From: Hymenolepis diminuta
Taxonomy: Eukaryota; Platyhelminthes; Cestoda; Cyclophyllidea; Hymenolepididae
Direction of reading: 5' to 3'
DNA length: 64,000 bases
Assembly (NCBI GenBank): GCA_900708905.1
Contig: CAADRB010000021.1
Span: forward strand, 2,473,351 to 2,537,350
Numbering within the stretch: the stretch's first letter is position 1; the number at the start of each line of letters is the position of its first letter. Under the pieces are notes generated by a model. That model made no database searches, was not told the DNA's origin, and worked only from the letters and a program-made list of their open reading frames with translations. Positions 60,518 through 64,000 of the stretch are shown here, one piece after another. A program made the position numbers and the translations under genes.

Positions 60518-61153
60518 AACGGGAAGCTACGGATTTAACGAGTACAGGCTAAAAACGGCAAGAATGATTGCAAAACCCAGTAAAATTCTTCTTGACGAAT
60601 TCAATTATAATAATTTTGTAGCAAAATGCTTTTGCTTGTAAATATTTTTTTAAATGTTAATGTTGTTTTGTTGTTTGGAAATGAAGATATAAAATTAAAG
60701 TAAATTTCAGTCTCACTAGATTTGCTAGAATATTGCTTAAAAGAAATCCTACATGGTAGCTAAATCATTTAATTAATATATTATAAATGCAATTAGCTTT
60801 TAAATGCTTATTGCCATTAGCAACAAATAGTTACACTTTTGAATAGGCGTCTGGATCATCTGTTGTGAATAGCTTGACGTATTATTTAAAGTCAAATTAT
60901 TTGGAATTCCTTTAAATTTCTTTAAAGTTGCAATAATTAAAATCTTAATCAAAGTTAGATAGATTATAGGAAAACAATTGGATATACAGTTTAATTGAAG
61001 GTAAATGTAGGTTTGTGGCTTGGTTTTAGTAGTTTTATCAGATTTTAAAGCGCAGATTTACAAAACTTCACATTTATAAATTTTATTAATTTGCGTAAAT
61101 GATATAATTTATCGCATCTTCATGTATATTCATTTCAGTTAAATACACTTAAA
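60518..61153. promoter_or_regulatory. Shared divergent intergenic region
   Basis: The 636 bp between the start codons of the LEM gene (minus) and the CCDC162-like gene (plus). It is AT-rich, with no ORF or repeat recognised, and probably holds both promoters. A TATAAATTTTATTAATTTG stretch near 61074-61093 could be a core element of the + gene. Specific factor sites cannot be named. Confidence 0.45.
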
Positions 61154-61584
61154 ATGGATAACGATGAAGATTTTCTGAAGACTCAGGAAGACGCTTTAAA
61201 ATCTGATTATCAAGAACTAAGAACCCAGATAGAGGAAAATGAAATCATTCATGGCATTCCCTCGAAGGGTATGAGCTCTATTTACATACCTCGAGATCCT
61301 GAGTACTTTCGTCGACGTCGTAAAATTGTCATTCAGCGCACCCTCCAAGTTTCATCACCGAGGGATTTAGTAATTCAAGCCGACCAGATGGTCGCAGATC
61401 AAGAAACCTGTTTAAAAGGAGAATTTAATGCTACTACATTCCTACCTCTTCTCCTCCAGTACTTTCTTGATAAAATGAGTGAAATTGTGAATGCGAAGCA
61501 CCTTCTTATGCTTCGCTGGAAACGATATTGTTCAAATTCAATGATGGTTGAACAGGTTTATCAGGACTACTTGACGATTATTGG
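61154..61584 (+). CDS. CCDC162-like exon 1
   Basis: Start codon to donor GTAAAA at 61585, phase 2. Encodes an acidic N-terminus (MDNDEDFLKTQEDALKSDY) and the most conserved-looking block of the protein. Without splicing the frame stops after three more bases. Confidence 0.8.
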
Positions 61585-63980
61585 GTAAAACGTGGTACTC
61601 TTTTTCAACTTTTAATTTATCCTAGCCGTCTTACGGAAGAATACTTAGAGTGCAGTTCAAGAGCTCATCGTCTTTCAGCTGCTGAAGAAGCCCTACTTGC
61701 TGGAAACGATGGTGCTTTGGAATGCTTCGAATTTGGAGATATACAGATCTATTGGAGAGCGCTTATAATTAAACTGCAGTCTCAAACTTATTTTAAGCAG
61801 CTCATTAATGTAATTTCCATTAGGTTCAAATTAAAATTTTATATTATTTTTAGCTTATTAAATGGTTTCCCTATGGACATCGTGAAGGTTTCAAAAAGGA
61901 TTTGTCGGTTAGTATTGTTCAATTTTTACCCTTAATATTAATAATCTTTACGATCTATATTGACCAATTAACTTTAATTGATTAAGGTTAAGATTCATGC
62001 TAGATTAAAATATTTTTACAATTTACATGAAACATATAGTTATAAACATAAAAGGGAAATACCCTTTCTCTATAGTAATAAACAAGTTGTTTGATGAGGC
62101 TGAATACATTAGGTATGCTACAGATATATTTAATGCGATCATCATAGATTTCAGAAGTCATAATTCTGTAAGGATGGGACAAATAAACTGACATTTGTTT
62201 AACGATTTTAAATAATCCAGTAACGCTATAATGAATTAGTAAATATTTTGCACATTGGAAAAAGCTTAATTCCATTTAAAATAAGTTAATTATTTAAAAA
62301 CCATTTATGCAGCACTTAAAATATCAAACAAAATATTACCTGATATCCCATGATGGAATTTGTCATTTCAGTTTAGAAAAGTTCGGTATTCTCTTAGGTC
62401 TCTATTTGTCATTCACCACCCCATATTCCCCATTATTCATCGTTTTCTGGTTTTTTTTATATATTTGCAGAAACAACCTCAGCACCTACTAAACTACGAT
62501 GAGGACCGAGACATTCGGGAGATGTTGAACCTAGTTTTAGATAAAGGTCCAGCCACAGTTCGTATAGATGCTGAAAAAGCACATAGCAGTGTTGCGAGTG
62601 AAGAAGGTACAGACGAAATTGATCCTCTTCCTCCATCCCCTATTCCAGAGGAAATGAGTCACCACCCGATTGGCGCCCAAGAGTCTGCAGCTGAAAGTGG
62701 GCAATCCCCTAGAGACGATGTTGAAACTCTTACAACCGGTCGGAGTACATCGGAGAGTCTACGTGCAGATGAATCTGCAAAGCGCGACTACGCCGACTCT
62801 AACGACCCTCCTTGGAAATCATCTTTTATAACCAATTTAACGGTAGACAATTTACCAGACACCTCAACAGGATCAATCAGATCTCCTAGACCCCCACCTT
62901 GATTAAGGATCAAGAAGAACAAGATGTCAAGGCTACTGATCAGACCTTTAAATTTTCTGAACATTCTCCTCAACCACCTGGTATTTACATGGCTCATTTA
63001 GAAGGAGCTGGGAATCCTCTGCTACCGTCATCAGCAAATATTCAATTTGCAGTAGCTAGTAGTGGGTTGATTCTAGATGAAAATTATTTTGGCCTTCCCT
63101 TGCATGCAACCGATATTGCAAGCATCCGAGCGCATATAGCTATGTTTTTGCAAGCTTACAATATAGAATTCGTAAGTACTTTTCTCCTACCTCTATCCCC
63201 TCTTCAACTTTAAGATTGCTTCGAATCAACATTATTTCCTTTTCCTTTCATGCAGAATGTCCAGATCATTCGCTCAGCAGCTGATGAGATGGAGCTATTT
63301 GGGGTTATAAATAGAAATTTCAGTCGAATTTTTCTTGAGCAAGAGGAAAAGCGGACTTTCAAAACATACGATGCTCCTTCGGTAGCTTGTTTCTCTTTTT
63401 AAGCAAATGGTTGGCTTCCCTACTTCAATTTAATTAGTAGCCGACTCTGCGTTTTAGGCAATTGCTGAGAAGTGGGGCGTTGAGACTCCAAATCGGGCGA
63501 TGAAAAAGCCAGCTAACTGGTTGCAGTTCATTAAATTGAAGCCTCAAAGAAATGCTTATTTGGTTGAGAGTATGACGACGTTAAGATGCGCAGGAAATGT
63601 TGATGAAATTTTACGTTCTCTGTCTGCATTTTTTAAGATTAATAAACCAGAGGTATGTTCATTATGCTCAATTCTCTGACACGGCCTTGTTTTAAAGCAT
63701 GTTCAGGGCGCACTTCGAAATCATGCAATGTTGGTTAAAAATCCACCTATAATCCATTCGGCATCGCTTGTCAAACACCGTCAGGGCATGAAAATCAGTG
63801 AAATCTACCGAAAAATCTTCTCCAACCCTGAATTATATAAGGAGTAGGTCTTAACTTTATTCTTAATCATTTGTCTCCAACTTCAGCCACTATGTCCTCT
63901 ATGGCCAGAAGAGAAATTAGAGAAGTTTATTCTGAATATGGCCTGGACACACCGACATTTTCTAAATAAAAGTGGTGATT
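61154..63980 (+). CDS. CCDC162/C6orf183-like protein, 5' part
   Basis: ATG at 61154 (TTAAAATGG context). Exons 61154-61584, 61626-61809, 61854-61907, 62471-62842, 62908-63171, 63256-63381, 63458-63652 and 63707-63843 join in one frame for about 587 codons; 63887-63980 looks like a further exon. The N-terminal block (SIYIPRDPEYFRRRRKIVIQ, RTLQVSSPRDLVIQADQMVA, FNATTFLPLLLQYFLDKMSE, HLLMLRWKRYC) resembles, from memory, the DUF4549-type N-terminus of CCDC162/C6orf183, large animal proteins of unknown function probably linked to cilia. An acidic Ser/Pro-rich linker (62580-62842) separates it from a second conserved-looking part (FAVASSGLILDENYFGLPLH, FSRIFLEQEEKRTF). No membrane segment seen. Likely continues past the window end. 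Gene reality is strong; the family name is tentative. Confidence 0.7.
61626..61809 (+). CDS. CCDC162-like exon 2
   Basis: After a 41-nt intron ending CCTAG. Encodes RLTEEYLECSSRAHRLSAAE, EALLAGNDGALECFEFGDIQ and IYWRALIIKLQSQTYFKQLI; donor GTAATT, phase 0. Confidence 0.75.
61854..61907 (+). CDS. CCDC162-like exon 3
   Basis: After a 44-nt intron (ends TTTTTAG). Encodes LIKWFPYGHREGFKKDLS; donor GTTAGT. The 563-nt intron that follows shows no exon. Confidence 0.7.
62471..62842 (+). CDS. CCDC162-like exon 4
   Basis: Acceptor TTTGCAG at 62464-62470. Encodes QPQHLLNYDEDRDIREMLNL and an acidic, Ser/Pro-rich disordered linker. The donor is placed at GTAGAC (62843) because the frame otherwise ends at a TGA (62900-62902). 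See findings for the alternative of a sequence error. Confidence 0.65.
62908..63171 (+). CDS. CCDC162-like exon 5
   Basis: Acceptor GATTAAG at 62901-62907 in the 65-nt intron model, donor GTAAGT at 63172; 88 codons, phase 0. Encodes the GIYMAHLEGAGNPLL and LILDENYFGLPLHATDIASI segments. Confidence 0.7.
63256..63381 (+). CDS. CCDC162-like exon 6
   Basis: After an 84-nt intron ending CATGCAG. Encodes NVQIIRSAADEMELFGVINR and FSRIFLEQEEKRTFKTYDAP; donor GTAGCT, phase 0. Confidence 0.72.
63458..63652 (+). CDS. CCDC162-like exon 7
   Basis: After a 76-nt intron ending TTTTAG. Encodes AIAEKWGVETPNRAMKKPAN, WLQFIKLKPQRNAYLVESMT and LRCAGNVDEILRSLSAFFKI; donor GTATGT, phase 0. Confidence 0.75.
63707..63843 (+). 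CDS. CCDC162-like exon 8
   Basis: After a 54-nt intron ending TTCAG. Encodes GALRNHAMLVKNPPIIHSAS, LVKHRQGMKISEIYRKIFSN and PELYK. The best donor is GTAGGT at 63844 (phase 2). Unspliced, the frame reaches TAG at 63845-63847. Confidence 0.65.
63887..63980 (+). CDS. CCDC162-like exon 9, frame uncertain
   Basis: Acceptor AACTTCAG at 63879-63886. One frame from 63887 is strongly protein-like (PLCPLWPEEKLEKFILNMAW, THRHFLN) but needs a phase-0 donor that exon 8 does not offer. A GTGATT donor near 63976 would let the gene continue beyond the window. Confidence 0.45.
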
Positions 63981-64000
63981 AATCAGCGTTTGGGAGGATT

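Noticed and set aside
1..64000. CRISPR arrays, rRNA genes, prokaryotic operons
   Set aside because: No regularly spaced repeats, rRNA-like sequence or uninterrupted multi-gene reading frames were found; splice structure shows eukaryotic DNA.

Overview
The window looks like a stretch of an animal nuclear genome, most likely a parasitic flatworm (cestode or trematode). The evidence is indirect: an AT-rich background, spliced metazoan gene families, a mix of multi-kilobase introns with introns of only 32-84 nt, and many decayed retroelements. No rRNA or mitochondrial marker is present, so the placement is an inference. There are three assembly gaps (2650-2660, 13285-13925, 35634-35703).

Region 1 (1-34,799, + strand) is one large gene. 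Nine exons encode the last 852 residues of a TRIM E3 ubiquitin ligase: second half of a RING finger, one B-box, a coiled coil, a filamin-type Ig repeat and a divergent NHL-like C-terminal region. The first half of the RING must lie upstream of the window. All exon junctions were set by hand and keep one open frame. They include a 21-nt microexon and one GC-AG intron. Introns run from 73 nt to 13.2 kb and carry a tRNA-derived SINE family plus two other dispersed repeats.

Region 2 (34,800-53,400) is gene-poor. It holds the 3' flank of the TRIM gene, SINE copies, simple repeats, a decayed Ty3/gypsy protease plus reverse-transcriptase block (41.3-42.5 kb) bracketed by related ~60-bp repeats, an unidentified relic reading frame (44.6-44.9 kb) and an isolated terminal-exon candidate (49.84 kb).

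Region 3 (53,400-60,000) is compact and partly unresolved. It contains a two-exon 81-residue gene with a 40-nt intron, a pair of inverted gypsy protease relics around a perfect 11-bp hairpin, and several short multi-exon candidates, including a small tail-anchored membrane protein on the minus strand.

Region 4 (60,007-63,980) holds two convincing, divergently arranged genes. On the minus strand is a 132-residue emerin-like protein, with an N-terminal LEM domain and a C-terminal membrane anchor, in four exons with introns of 32, 40 and 40 nt. On the plus strand is the 5' part of a large gene resembling CCDC162/C6orf183 proteins, with short introns and a frame conflict at its last visible junction. 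They share a 636-bp intergenic stretch that probably acts as a common promoter.

No CRISPR, bacterial operon, rRNA or intact tRNA gene was seen. The genes do not form an obvious pathway; they look like independent eukaryotic loci.
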